Positions 35,671-44,505 are shown, numbered from the stretch's first letter. The stretch: DNA of 64,000 bases from Wohlfahrtiimonas larvae (GCF_039543665.1 NZ_BAABKE010000005.1:226331-290330), one strand, 5' to 3'. Notes: generated from the sequence alone by a model not told the origin. Made by a program: numbers and translations.

Positions 35671-37590
35671 ATGTTAAAACATAATCAATTAGAACTTTTA
35701 AGTCCTGCGCGCGACATTGAGATCGGGCGCGAGGCAATTTTGCATGGTGCAGATGCAGTATATTTAGGTGGCCCAAGTTTTGGTGCACGTTACAATGCGG
35801 ATAATAGTGTTTCGGATATTGCGAAATTGGTAGATTTTGCATCGCAGTATCATGCGAAAATTTTTGTGACATTCAATACGATTTTGCATGATGATGAATT
35901 GGAAAAAGGCCGTAAATTAATTCATGAATTGTATGATGCAGGCGTTGATGCTTTGATCGTACAGGATATGGGTGTTCTCAAAATGGACATTCCACCCATT
36001 GAATTGCATGCTTCTACGCAAACGGATATCCGTACTTTGGATCGTGCAAAATTCTTATCGAAAGTAGGTTTCTCACAATTAGTATTGGCACGTGAATTAT
36101 CATTGAAAGAGATTAAAGCGATCAATGAATCTGTGGATACGCCCTTAGAATTCTTCATTCATGGTGCTTTGTGTGTGGCATTTTCAGGGCAATGTTATAT
36201 TTCCCATGCAGATACAGGCCGAAGTGCAAACCGTGGTGATTGCTCACAGGCTTGCCGTTTACCTTATACGTTAAAAGATAAAGAAGGGCGAGTGGTTGCC
36301 TTTGATAAGCACTTATTGTCCATGAAGGATAATAACCAAACAGAAAACTTGGGCGCTTTAGTGGAAGCTGGCGTGCAATCCTTCAAGATCGAAGGGCGCT
36401 ATAAAGATATGGCATATTCAAAGAATATCACGGCGCATTATCGTCAAATGTTGGATCAATTCTTAGATGTGAATCCTGATTACTCTCGCAGTTCACTCGG
36501 TACAACAGTTCATCATTTCATTCCTAATCCTGATAAAACCTTCAATCGTGGTTCGACAGATTATTTTGTGAATGCTCGTAAAGATGACATTGGCGCATTT
36601 GACTCACCAAAATTTCGTGGTGTTGAAGTGGGTGAAGTTTTAAAATTTGGTGGTAACCACTTAGAAGTTAAAACATCAGAGCCTTTAGCGAATGGTGATG
36701 GTTTAAATGTACTGATTAAGCGTGAAGTTATTGGCTTTCGTGCAAGTGAAGTGAAAGAGATTGGTGATAAGCATTATCTAGTTTATTGGCATGAAGAAGC
36801 ACCAGAGAACATTGAAAAAGTTAAAGTAGGGCAGGTGTTGTATCGCAATGCAGACACAGCATGGCAAAAATTATTAGCACGCGAATCATCGAGCCGTAAG
36901 ATTGGCATTGATATCATTTTCCAAGAAACTGATGGCAAATATGATTTGGTGATGATTGGTGAAGATGGTTTGGCTGTGACTTATCCAATTGAAGGTGAAT
37001 TTGAAGCTGCGAAGAATGTTGAAAAAACATTGCAAGGTTTAGAAGAAGGTTTGCAGAAATTGGGCGAAACAATTTTTGAAGCCAAAAGTGTGACAGTGAA
37101 TGTTAAAATAGCACCATTCATGCCAAAGAGCTTATTGAATCAAATTCGTCGTGATGCTATTGAACAGTTGCGTTTAGCTTATATTGACAGTAATGAGCGT
37201 GGCGTACGTTTATATGAAGGTGAGGAGAAAGCCAAATATCCTTCTGAGCATATAACTTATTTAGAGAATGTTTATAATCATAAAGCGCGTGAATTTTATG
37301 AAGAACATGGCGTTAAATTGATTGAGCCTGCATATGAGGCGCATCAAGAAAAAGGTGAAGTGCCTGTGATGATCACAAAGCATTGCTTACGATTTGCGTA
37401 TAATTTATGCCCAAAGCAAGCCAAGGGCGTAAAAGGTGTTCAAGGGCAAGTGCGTGCAGAGCCGATGGTTTTGATACATCAAGAAGAAGAAATTCGTTTG
37501 GAATTCAAATGTCGGCCATGTGAAATGCATGTAATGGGGAAGATCAAGCTTCATATTTTAAAATCAGCTTTGGTAGGTAGTGGAGCTTAA
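35671..37590 (+). CDS. rlhA: 23S rRNA C2501 5-hydroxylation protein RlhA (peptidase U32 family)
   Basis: This 639-residue U32-family protein aligns along its whole length with E. coli RlhA (YdcP, 653). The cluster-binding cysteines appear as Cys168, Cys175, Cys191 and Cys195 within CVAFSGQC and GDCSQAC, and STDYFVNARK is also conserved. RlhA adds a hydroxyl group at C2501 of 23S rRNA using prephenate-derived chemistry and iron. Despite the U32 label it is not thought to act as a protease. It is followed by two tRNA genes. Confidence 0.93.
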   Translation: MLKHNQLELLSPARDIEIGREAILHGADAVYLGGPSFGARYNADNSVSDIAKLVDFASQYHAKIFVTFNTILHDDELEKGRKLIHELYDAGVDALIVQDMGVLKMDIPPIELHASTQTDIRTLDRAKFLSKVGFSQLVLARELSLKEIKAINESVDTPLEFFIHGALCVAFSGQCYISHADTGRSANRGDCSQACRLPYTLKDKEGRVVAFDKHLLSMKDNNQTENLGALVEAGVQSFKIEGRYKDMAYSKNITAHYRQMLDQFLDVNPDYSRSSLGTTVHHFIPNPDKTFNRGSTDYFVNARKDDIGAFDSPKFRGVEVGEVLKFGGNHLEVKTSEPLANGDGLNVLIKREVIGFRASEVKEIGDKHYLVYWHEEAPENIEKVKVGQVLYRNADTAWQKLLARESSSRKIGIDIIFQETDGKYDLVMIGEDGLAVTYPIEGEFEAAKNVEKTLQGLEEGLQKLGETIFEAKSVTVNVKIAPFMPKSLLNQIRRDAIEQLRLAYIDSNERGVRLYEGEEKAKYPSEHITYLENVYNHKAREFYEEHGVKLIEPAYEAHQEKGEVPVMITKHCLRFAYNLCPKQAKGVKGVQGQVRAEPMVLIHQEEEIRLEFKCRPCEMHVMGKIKLHILKSALVGSGA

Positions 37591-37616
37591 TGGTTAAAAA
37601 TTAAGCAAATATAAAA

Positions 37617-37645
37617 TTGACAGCATATTATTCTTTCGTTATTAT
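37617..37645 (+). promoter_or_regulatory. Sigma-70 promoter for first tRNA-Val
   Basis: Consensus -35 TTGACA (37617-37622), a 17-bp spacer and -10 TATTAT (37640-37645); transcription would begin a few bases before the tRNA. Confidence 0.85.
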
Positions 37646-37658
37646 ACGTTCCTCTTTC

Positions 37659-37734
37659 GGGTAGTTAGCTCAGCTGGTAGAGCATCGCCCTTACAAGGCG
37701 AGGGTCGGGGGTTCGATCCCCTCACTACCCACCA
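37659..37734 (+). tRNA. valT: tRNA-Val (anticodon TAC)
   Basis: A 76-nt cloverleaf with acceptor GGGTAGT/ACTACCC, anticodon loop CTTACAA (TAC), T-arm GGGGG TTCGATC CCCTC-type pairing and an encoded CCA end. Identical to the second copy 199 bp downstream. Followed by a decayed hairpin (ACTAGA/TCTAGT, 37744-37759) resembling the second gene's terminator. Confidence 0.97.
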
Positions 37735-37816
37735 TATCGAAAGACTAGAGAAATCTAGTATTTATTGCTTAAGTCGTGAGCAAGCTGATTGGTAAAAAAA
37801 TGATCATTGAAAGAGA

Positions 37817-37845
37817 TTGACATGATCAGAACCATTCAGTATTAT
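37817..37845 (+). promoter_or_regulatory. Sigma-70 promoter for second tRNA-Val
   Basis: TTGACA (37817-37822), a 17-bp spacer and TATTAT (37840-37845): the same -35, spacing and -10 as for the first copy, with a different spacer sequence. Confidence 0.85.
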
Positions 37846-37857
37846 ACGCATCTACTC

Positions 37858-37933
37858 GGGTAGTTAGCTCAGCTGGTAGAGCATCGCCCTTACAAGGCGA
37901 GGGTCGGGGGTTCGATCCCCTCACTACCCACCA
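37858..37933 (+). tRNA. valT: tRNA-Val (anticodon TAC), second copy
   Basis: All 76 nt, including CCA, are identical to the copy at 37659-37734. It has its own promoter and a strong terminator, so it is an independent transcription unit from a tandem duplication. Confidence 0.97.
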
Positions 37934-37940
37934 TAATAGA

Positions 37941-37968
37941 AAGGCTAGATGAAAATCTAGCCTTTTTT
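37941..37968 (+). terminator. Rho-independent terminator after tRNA-Val
   Basis: A ten-bp stem AAGGCTAGAT/ATCTAGCCTT with a GAAA tetraloop is followed by four further T residues. Confidence 0.92.
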
Positions 37969-38056
37969 ATTTGTTTTTATTATATCAATAAATATCTGCT
38001 TGCCTTTTTTTCTATCAAGATTACAATGCGCATTTTGCGATCAGGAGAATCCCAAA

Positions 38057-39409
38057 ATGTCAGAGCAGGCTGTCAAGAGTGATCTAATTTATGGTTTAGA
38101 AGATAAACCACCATTACCCCAAACCATTTTTGCAGCTTTTCAGCATCTTCTAGCGATGTTTGTAGCAGTGATTACGCCTGCTATGATTATTTGTCAAGCT
38201 TTGGGTTTATCTGCACATGATACTCAACGCATCATTAGTATGTCTTTATTTGCATCGGGTGTTGCATCATTAATACAAATTCGTGCATGGGGACCAGTTG
38301 GATCTGGTCTTTTGTCTATTCAGGGGACGAGTTTTAATTTTGTTGCACCTTTGATCATGGGTGGCACAGCATTAAAAACTGGTGGATTAGATGATAACGC
38401 AATGATGGCTGCATTATTTGGTACATTATTAGTTGCAGCAATGACAGAAGTGATTCTTTCCCGCACATTACATTTAGCACGCCGTATCATTACACCATTA
38501 GTTTCGGGGATTGTGGTGATGATCATTGGTTTATCATTGATCCAAGTGGGCTTAACTTCTATTGGTGGTGGTTATGATGCTTTGGCTGATAATACATTTG
38601 GCTCACCAAAATATTTATTATTAGCAGCATCTGTGTTAGCTGTGATCATCTTATTGAATCGTCAGAAAAATCCTTATTTACGCATTGCATCATTAGTTAT
38701 TGCAATGGCTGTAGGTTATATCGTTGCATGGGCAACTGATATGTTGCCAAATAAAGTACTGGAAGAAGTGCCAACGGTTGCAATTCCCGAACCTTTTTAT
38801 TATGGCTTATCGTTTGATTGGAATCTATTACTACCATTAATCTTGATTTTTATGGTGACATCGCTAGAAACAATCGGTGACATTACGGCAACATCAGATG
38901 TATCAGATCAACCTGTGGAAGGTCCTTTGTACATGAAGCGTTTGAAAGGTGGTGTTTTAGCTAATGGATTAAACTCAATGGTTTCTGCGGTATTCAATAC
39001 ATTCCCAAATTCATGCTTTGGGCAAAATAATGGGGTGATTCAATTAACAGGTGTTGCAAGCCGTTACGTTGGCTATGTTGTTGCAGGTATGTTGATTTTA
39101 TTGGGCTTATTCCCAGCGGTTGCGCAGTTTGTTCAACGTATTCCTGAGCCTGTTTTGGGTGGTGCAACATTGGTGATGTTTGGTACGATTGCAGCTTCTG
39201 GTGTGCGTATTGTTTCTCGTGAAGCATTGAATCGCCGTGCGATTATGATTATGGCATTATCTTTAGCTGTGGGTATGGGGGTTTCTCAGCAACCGATGAT
39301 TTTACAATTTGCACCCGATATGATTAGAACACTATTCTCATCAGGAATTGCGGCAGGTGGTTTTACAGCAATTATCTTGAACTTAATCTTTCCAAAAGAT
39401 GAACAGTAA
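38057..39409 (+). CDS. NCS2 family purine (xanthine/uric acid) permease
   Basis: This 450-residue, about 12-14-helix transporter belongs to the nucleobase-ascorbate (NCS2) family. It has the N-terminal FAAFQHLLAMFVAVITP segment, SGLLSIQGTSFNFV, a TSLETIGD motif (the Glu in TM8) and NSCFGQNNGVIQLTGVASR in TM10, as in XanP/UacT. The ATG at 38057 has AGGAG nine bases upstream and is preferred to an in-frame ATG 19 codons earlier (38000). The TM10 QNNGV motif places it with xanthine or uric acid carriers more than uracil carriers, but the exact substrate is open. Confidence 0.86.
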   Translation: MSEQAVKSDLIYGLEDKPPLPQTIFAAFQHLLAMFVAVITPAMIICQALGLSAHDTQRIISMSLFASGVASLIQIRAWGPVGSGLLSIQGTSFNFVAPLIMGGTALKTGGLDDNAMMAALFGTLLVAAMTEVILSRTLHLARRIITPLVSGIVVMIIGLSLIQVGLTSIGGGYDALADNTFGSPKYLLLAASVLAVIILLNRQKNPYLRIASLVIAMAVGYIVAWATDMLPNKVLEEVPTVAIPEPFYYGLSFDWNLLLPLILIFMVTSLETIGDITATSDVSDQPVEGPLYMKRLKGGVLANGLNSMVSAVFNTFPNSCFGQNNGVIQLTGVASRYVGYVVAGMLILLGLFPAVAQFVQRIPEPVLGGATLVMFGTIAASGVRIVSREALNRRAIMIMALSLAVGMGVSQQPMILQFAPDMIRTLFSSGIAAGGFTAIILNLIFPKDEQ

Positions 39410-39437
39410 TTAATAGATAAGATTTAATCATGGCATT

Positions 39438-39464
39438 AATATCTCGCCCACAGGGCGAGATATT
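39438..39464. terminator. Bidirectional hairpin between convergent genes
   Basis: A 12-bp perfect stem AATATCTCGCCC/GGGCGAGATATT with a three-base ACA loop lies between the purine permease and the yffB-like gene. T-rich flanks are weak, but the position suits a shared terminator. Confidence 0.7.
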
Positions 39465-39521
39465 TAGATAAATCATTGATTAATGAATTGGCTTTTATTT
39501 TTATGTGTGAATTTTTATAGA

Positions 39522-39872
39522 TTATTGAAAATACTTTGCCCAATCTTCCGCTTTAAAGCCAATCAAAACGGCTTTGCCATCTTGCACTAAAATAGGGCGC
39601 TTAACCATGCTGAGATTGCTTAGAATTAATGGAATTACTGTATCTGCTGATTCACACAATGCTTTTTCGTCATCGGATAATTTACGCCATGTTGTGCCAC
39701 GTTTATTGATGACAACGTCTAAGCCAAAAGCATCGATCCAATTTTGAATGGTTGCTGTTTCTACTGTGATTTTTTTGAAATCTTGAAATGTAAATTCAAT
39801 ATTATTATCAGTAAGCCAAACGCGTGCTTTTTTCACAGTGTCACAATTGGGAATGCCATAAACTTCAATCAT
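39522..39872 (-). CDS. ArsC/Spx-family reductase, YffB-like
   Basis: This 116-residue protein has a thioredoxin-like ArsC fold with a single N-terminal cysteine (GIPNCDTVKKARVWL, Cys10), as in E. coli YffB, and an RPILVQDGKAVLIGF cis-proline region. The start at 39872 has AAAGGAG six bases upstream; a longer frame to 39914 overlaps selB and lacks support. YffB-like proteins are thought to be glutathione-dependent reductases of unknown substrate. It follows selB immediately and is probably the last gene of the selA-selB operon. Confidence 0.85.
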   Translation of the reverse strand: MIEVYGIPNCDTVKKARVWLTDNNIEFTFQDFKKITVETATIQNWIDAFGLDVVINKRGTTWRKLSDDEKALCESADTVIPLILSNLSMVKRPILVQDGKAVLIGFKAEDWAKYFQ

Positions 39873-39882
39873 TTGAACTCCT

Positions 39883-41670
39883 TTAATGTTCGATATATTC
39901 TTTGCAAACTTCACGATCGTTTTCGATGCGTTTCACCCAGCCATCTTTTTCCATGCGATTCAATAATGGAATGAATTGCTTTCGGGATAATTCGATGCGT
40001 TCTCTTGCATCTGCAATCGTAAATAATTCACCGATTTTACGGTTGATCATAATCTGTTTCACGATCTCGTTATAAACATCTAGGGCGAAGAAGATATCAT
40101 CTTCTGTGGGCACAATGAGGTCTTTTTCTGTCAATGCACGCAGTAATCTTTTGATGCCAACAATGCGTGATTTTCCTGCTTCAAAGCCCGAAATGCCGCA
40201 AGCTTTAATGTCATCATATAGATTTTGGAGATTATCAGGCAGAGCATCACTCGAAAGATTGAATGAATTGACAATGCCACCTTTGATTTTTTGCCATTCG
40301 TTGCTTGCACAGCCTTGATCAATCATTGCTTCTGTCAAAGTGAGCGGATGCTGAATGCTTTTTGCAATGTCTTCGGTTGTCATTGCGCTGATGGCGTTAT
40401 TTAATACATTGGCGCACGCATCATGTAGTTTTTGTTTAGCTTTTGGCAAAATCCACCAAGCGCCCAAAACTTCTGAATCATCAGGTTGTTTAATACCCGC
40501 ATGGCGCAAAGTGTAACCATTCAGTTGAATTTCTAAGGCGATTTTAGATTCTAAATCCGCACTTTTGATATTGATGGTTGTTAAAGCTTCTTGTAATAGG
40601 TTTCGCAATTTAGGATTCAAAGGATGTAACCATGCAACTTTACCTGAGCCAATGATCCGGCTGCCACCATGTTGGATAATGAGCATGGGTTGTCCCCAGA
40701 ATGCAGGAATGGCTTCATTTAATTGTAATCTTGCCAATTGGCCATCTGCATAAACAAAGCATTTGGCTTGCGTGTGTGATGTGCCTAAGGCAATTTCCAC
40801 AACACCTTGTTTTTTCAGCATACTACTGAATTGCGGATCTAATTGCACAACCCAATCAGTGCTCATAGTGATTGCATCAGGATTAGCAACCAAGCAACTA
40901 CCGCGGCTCACGGATTTTTTATTCACTTGTTTCAAACCAACAGCTGTACGGGAATAAGGCTCTGCAATATCCACTTGGCTATGATAACGCTGTAGTGATC
41001 GTACTTTAACAGGCTGATTGCCGGGGAATAATGTTAATGTATCGTTTTCTTTGATCTCAGCGCCGCGCAAGGTGCCTGTGATTGTCGTACCAATCCCATT
41101 GACGGAAAATACACGATCCACATAAATATGTGCACCATAATCTAGTTCATCGCGCTCTGGTAGATTTTGAGTTTTCTCTACAATGATTTGTTTGAGTTGC
41201 TCTATATTTTGCCCTGTATGCGCGCTCACATGCACTACATCAGGCAGTGTGCCCATTGTATCTAAAAAGTGCTCTAGCGCTTCATCTTCAACTAGCTGTA
41301 ATTGTATTTTATCCACCAAATCACATTTGGTTAAAACGAGAATACATTCGTGTTTACCCAGCGCGGTGATGATGCGTAAGTGTTCCATAGATAATGGTGC
41401 CCATCCTTCATCTGCTGCAACCACAAATAAAACTAAATCCAAGCCCCAAACCGCACTCACCATATTACGAATGAAGCGCTCATGCCCAGGCACATCGATG
41501 ATGCCAATTTTATCACCGCGTGGTGATGTAAAGTGTGCAAACCCCAGATCAATGGTCATTGCACGCTCCAATTCTTGCGGTAAACGAGAAGGATTAATGC
41601 CAGTTAATGTATGAATGAGTGAAGATTTACCATGGTCAACGTGACCAGCGGTGCCGATAACTGCATTCAT
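39883..41670 (-). CDS. selB: Selenocysteine-specific elongation factor SelB
   Basis: This 595-residue protein has an N-terminal EF-Tu-like GTPase (GHVDHGKS 9-16, DVPGH 59-63, TKCD), two beta-barrels and C-terminal winged-helix repeats (about 390-590) that bind the SECIS hairpin. It delivers Sec-tRNA(Sec) to in-frame UGA codons. Length is normal (E. coli 614). Its start overlaps the selA stop by four bases, so the two are coupled. With selC next door the insertion apparatus is nearly complete here; selD is not in the window. Confidence 0.95.
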   Translation of the reverse strand: MNAVIGTAGHVDHGKSSLIHTLTGINPSRLPQELERAMTIDLGFAHFTSPRGDKIGIIDVPGHERFIRNMVSAVWGLDLVLFVVAADEGWAPLSMEHLRIITALGKHECILVLTKCDLVDKIQLQLVEDEALEHFLDTMGTLPDVVHVSAHTGQNIEQLKQIIVEKTQNLPERDELDYGAHIYVDRVFSVNGIGTTITGTLRGAEIKENDTLTLFPGNQPVKVRSLQRYHSQVDIAEPYSRTAVGLKQVNKKSVSRGSCLVANPDAITMSTDWVVQLDPQFSSMLKKQGVVEIALGTSHTQAKCFVYADGQLARLQLNEAIPAFWGQPMLIIQHGGSRIIGSGKVAWLHPLNPKLRNLLQEALTTINIKSADLESKIALEIQLNGYTLRHAGIKQPDDSEVLGAWWILPKAKQKLHDACANVLNNAISAMTTEDIAKSIQHPLTLTEAMIDQGCASNEWQKIKGGIVNSFNLSSDALPDNLQNLYDDIKACGISGFEAGKSRIVGIKRLLRALTEKDLIVPTEDDIFFALDVYNEIVKQIMINRKIGELFTIADARERIELSRKQFIPLLNRMEKDGWVKRIENDREVCKEYIEH

Positions 41671-43010
41671 TGTGCATCCTTTAGCTCAGCTAAAACTTGA
41701 GCAACATAATCATATTCAGAAGAGAGAAGGGAGATTGGGTAAATCAAAACTTTGCCTTGATGAATCACACCAATGATTGCTGTTGGCTGCTCTCGAAGGA
41801 AAGTTAATAGATCATCCGCAGATTGTTTGGATTGAATTTCTAAAGCATATGTTGGGTATTTGGCTTTTGGTGTTGTGCCACCGCCCACCAAGAACTCAGA
41901 CTTGATCACTTTAACATTGTGGCCAATTTTTTGAGCCAATTCTTCAGCGAGTGATTTATGCCAACTTAATGGTTGCTTTAAAGCCCATTCTGTACGATTC
42001 ACAGTGCTATTCTTATCATTCATCTGTGTGATTAATAGTGTTTCTAATAATGCATAAGTTTCTTTACCAGGGCGGAATACGCGCATCATTGGATGTTTTT
42101 TGATTTTTTGAATATATTCTTGTTTACCAATGATGATGCCTGACTGTGGGCCCCCCATCATTTTATCGCCAGAAAAAGAGATGATATCTGCACCTAATTT
42201 TTCATAGTAGCTCACAGTTGTTTCATCACGCAGTAACGGCGATTGATTGCCTGAGCCTTGATCCACAACGAGCATCACATGCTCAGGTAAATGTTTTCTG
42301 AGTTCTTTTGGATCAACTTGTTCTGTGAATCCTTCAATAAAGTAATTAGATTGATGCACCAACAGAACCATTGCTGTATTTTCTGTGATGGCATTTAAAT
42401 AGTCATCTAAAGTTGTGATATTGGTTGTACCAATTTCTTTCATAATCGCGCCTGATTCTTCTAAGATATCAGGAATGCGAAAGCCGCCGCCAATTTGCAC
42501 TTGCTCGCTGCGCGATATAATTACTTCTTTACCAATGGCAAAAGTTTTTAAGATCAAATGTACGGCTGCGGCATTGTTATTGACGATAATATTATCTTCA
42601 GCACCAAAATAAGCACGAATCACGCGATTAAGCATGCCCATGCGATTACCTCGTTTACCATCAATTAAGCTAAATTCTAAATTAGAATAACGGCAAACTG
42701 TTTCGCCAGCCTGATCCCAAATATCTTGATGAATAGGGGAGCGACCAAGGTTTGTATGGACTAAAATCCCTGTGCCATTGATCACTGGCTGAGTTTTTTC
42801 ATACATCACAAAATGGAGTTGCTGAGTGATTTGTGATGTTAATTCATCTAAATCAACGCTGTGTTGAGTTTCCATGATCTGGTTTTTGTATTGATCAATA
42901 GTTGAACGAATAATTTCGCTCACAATTGGTCGCCCCAATATTGTGATATAAGTTGCAAACTCAGGGCGATCTAACAGTTTGCCCACTTGAATGATGTTCG
43001 ATAATTGCAC
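41667..43010 (-). CDS. selA: L-seryl-tRNA(Sec) selenium transferase SelA
   Basis: This 447-residue PLP enzyme converts Ser-tRNA(Sec) to Sec-tRNA(Sec) with selenophosphate. The PLP lysine lies in FSGDKMMGGPQSG (Lys283), and the N-terminal tRNA-binding segment and NGTGILVHTNLGR (78-90) match SelA. Slightly shorter than E. coli (463). It is divergent from tRNA-Sec (126-bp gap) and coupled to selB, a compact selenocysteine locus. Confidence 0.95.
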   Translation of the reverse strand: MQLSNIIQVGKLLDRPEFATYITILGRPIVSEIIRSTIDQYKNQIMETQHSVDLDELTSQITQQLHFVMYEKTQPVINGTGILVHTNLGRSPIHQDIWDQAGETVCRYSNLEFSLIDGKRGNRMGMLNRVIRAYFGAEDNIIVNNNAAAVHLILKTFAIGKEVIISRSEQVQIGGGFRIPDILEESGAIMKEIGTTNITTLDDYLNAITENTAMVLLVHQSNYFIEGFTEQVDPKELRKHLPEHVMLVVDQGSGNQSPLLRDETTVSYYEKLGADIISFSGDKMMGGPQSGIIIGKQEYIQKIKKHPMMRVFRPGKETYALLETLLITQMNDKNSTVNRTEWALKQPLSWHKSLAEELAQKIGHNVKVIKSEFLVGGGTTPKAKYPTYALEIQSKQSADDLLTFLREQPTAIIGVIHQGKVLIYPISLLSSEYDYVAQVLAELKDAQ

Positions 43011-43101
43011 AGTTTTCGCCTATTTTTCTAATGACAATATTGTGTTAATTATAGTTGAAAAATCATGAGAAAGGGCGCTGAATCAATCTGCAATGAGAAA
43101 T

Positions 43102-43130
43102 TTGTGAATTGTTATGGTGAATGTTATAGT
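43102..43130 (+). promoter_or_regulatory. Sigma-70 promoter for selC
   Basis: TTGTGA (43102-43107), a 17-bp spacer and TATAGT (43125-43130). The expected start, seven bases after the -10, is about 43137, the first base of the tRNA. Confidence 0.7.
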
Positions 43131-43136
43131 ACACGC

Positions 43137-43226
43137 GGAAGTAAATGGGTCCTGGGGGCTCCGCGGTCTTCAACACCGTTGTCAGCCTATCGGCTGAGGT
43201 AGGTTCGATTCCTGCTGCTTCCGCCA
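43137..43226 (+). tRNA. selC: tRNA-Sec (anticodon TCA)
   Basis: This 90-nt tRNA has acceptor GGAAGTA/TGCTTCC, anticodon loop CTTCAAC (TCA), a long variable arm (TCAGCC-TATC-GGCTGA), T-arm GTAGG-TTCGATT-CCTGC, discriminator G and encoded CCA. The long extra arm and UCA anticodon are diagnostic for selenocysteine tRNA. It is the insertion site of the downstream island: its last 14 bases (43213-43226) are the left attachment repeat, but the tRNA is intact. I could draw seven acceptor pairs clearly; the eighth, expected in bacterial tRNA-Sec, looks weak. Confidence 0.95.
43213..43226 (+). repeat. Left attachment site (attL core)
   Basis: The 14-bp TGCTGCTTCCGCCA forms the 3' end of tRNA-Sec including CCA and is repeated exactly at the right end of the island. 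Confidence 0.85.
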
Positions 43227-43236
43227 AACAACACTG

Positions 43237-43263
43237 AAAAGCTCTTGTGAATCAAGAGCTTTT
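43237..43263 (+). terminator. Terminator after selC, brought by the island
   Basis: An 11-bp stem AAAAGCTCTTG/CAAGAGCTTTT with a five-base loop is followed by a T-rich stretch. As it lies inside the island it must have replaced the original selC terminator, still visible at 48512-48535. Confidence 0.8.
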
Positions 43264-43277
43264 GTCTTTTTGTGAGT

Positions 43278-43309
43278 CCCTATACCCTTATCTGTACCCT
43301 CATTATTGT
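43278..43309. repeat. Left arm-type repeat (paired TACCC elements)
   Basis: This 32-bp segment contains two TACCC(T)YAT units about 13 bp apart and is closely matched at 48334-48366 just inside the other end. A probable integrase arm-binding or end-recognition site. Confidence 0.6.
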
Positions 43310-43508
43310 CTACACTATAATTTTTTTGTGTGTGATTGTACTCGGTATATAGGCTCTGAAAAGTATCGTTAATATCGGATTTTATTTATTATAAATCAGC
43401 TTGTTACTTTAATTTAGTTTTCCAATATTTTATATGATGAAAATCATTTTCAGTTGAGATGATCTTTCTTTTTTATAGCATCTAATAACTCAGCTTTTGA
43501 GTATCACA

Positions 43509-44279
43509 TCAATTTTTTTTAATATCTTGTTGTGTATACTTCAGCGGAAATACTGATTCTACTCTATAGCACTGATCTTCATTTTTACGTATATAGAGAT
43601 AATGATCTTCTGTTGATGAGTTGCAAATAGAGTAACTATAAGCATCAAAGAGTAATACATTGGGCGTTATAGCTTTTAATCCATCCCTCAAGTGATTGAA
43701 AGTAATAAATCCAGCAAATATTATTATAAATGGCACAAATAAGTGTTTTGTCTTATATCTATTAATTACACGACCCCATTTTGTTTTGCTGATGTAATTT
43801 GATTTGGCTAAATTTTCGTGTATCTGGATATTGTCTTGTAGGAATGTAAATAAATAGTTTCTAAGAAAAACAAATAATAAAATTGATGTGTAATAAAGCA
43901 AAAGGCAAAACATAAAGAAAATAGTCGCATACATGGTTCCTAGCACTATTGTTGAATGCTTTAAGTATTCAGTCATAATTTGAAACTCAGAATTCAAAAT
44001 CTTTTCAGCATAGACATTTCCGATATAGAAAAAAGCCCCTGTTGTTAATAAAATCGGAATTAACCTTTGTTTTAATATATCAATGGCTTTGTATCGAAAA
44101 ATTAAATAGTAAAAAACTGGAAAATAAAATAGTATCCATCCAATGATGGGGTGGTTATTTAATAAATTTAGTACCGTTAACACATAGATGGTTTTAAAGA
44201 TAATAGTACTAATTTTTTTAAATTTATCTGTTTGTGTTGATGCGATGATTTTTACTAGGATATTTTTTAGTTGGTTCAT
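43509..44279 (-). CDS. Island membrane protein, hypothetical
   Basis: This 256-residue protein has about five or six membrane helices (roughly 22-40, 44-60, 70-88, 110-150 and 175-192). A soluble C-terminal part of about 60 residues containing two cysteines (Cys219 and Cys235 region) follows, probably outside the cytoplasm. I do not recognise a family. I chose the ATG at 44279; an in-frame TTG two codons earlier is possible, and neither has a clear ribosome site. It lies at the cargo end of the island next to a HEPN-motif gene, an arrangement seen in some defence modules, but no function can be assigned. Confidence 0.6.
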   Translation of the reverse strand: MNQLKNILVKIIASTQTDKFKKISTIIFKTIYVLTVLNLLNNHPIIGWILFYFPVFYYLIFRYKAIDILKQRLIPILLTTGAFFYIGNVYAEKILNSEFQIMTEYLKHSTIVLGTMYATIFFMFCLLLYYTSILLFVFLRNYLFTFLQDNIQIHENLAKSNYISKTKWGRVINRYKTKHLFVPFIIIFAGFITFNHLRDGLKAITPNVLLFDAYSYSICNSSTEDHYLYIRKNEDQCYRVESVFPLKYTQQDIKKN

Positions 44280-44350
44280 TGCCAAAGCATTGTCTTGAGT
44301 TAAGTAGTGATTGAATGGGATATGGTTATATATATTAAGGACGCCATATT

Positions 44351-44465
44351 TTGTGGGCTGAAATGACTAAAAAATAATCTAATAGCACCAGATTCTGTAG
44401 GCTAAGTACTCTGTTTGGATATTTAGCCGTTAATATCTATAGGCTACTTGGTTTGTAGCCCACAA
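44351..44465. repeat. Structured intergenic segment with nested inverted repeats
   Basis: Outer arms TTGTGGGCT (44351-44359) and AGCCCACAA (44457-44465) are perfect complements. Inside are GGCTAA/TTAGCC (44400-44405 with 44423-44428) and GGCTAC-TTGGTTT-GTAGCC (44442-44460). The nesting suggests a structured RNA or protein-binding DNA between the two cargo genes; no Rfam-type family was recognised. Confidence 0.45.
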
Positions 44466-44505
44466 TAATTGAAGTACATTTATTAATTTTAGATTAAAAA
44501 GTATT

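Noticed and set aside
38000..38056. 19-codon N-terminal extension of the purine permease
   Set aside because: The ATG at 38057 has a good AGGAG site and matches the family start; the extension has neither.
39873..39914. 14-codon extension of the YffB-like gene
   Set aside because: It overlaps selB, and the ATG at 39872 has an excellent ribosome site.
41183..41614. 143-codon plus-strand frame inside selB
   Set aside because: Antisense to the conserved GTPase domain of SelB; its cysteine/serine-rich sequence is typical of a shadow frame.
39522..43226. A selenoprotein gene with in-frame TGA near the sel locus
   Set aside because: I looked for reading frames joined across TGA with a conserved domain and saw none in the window.
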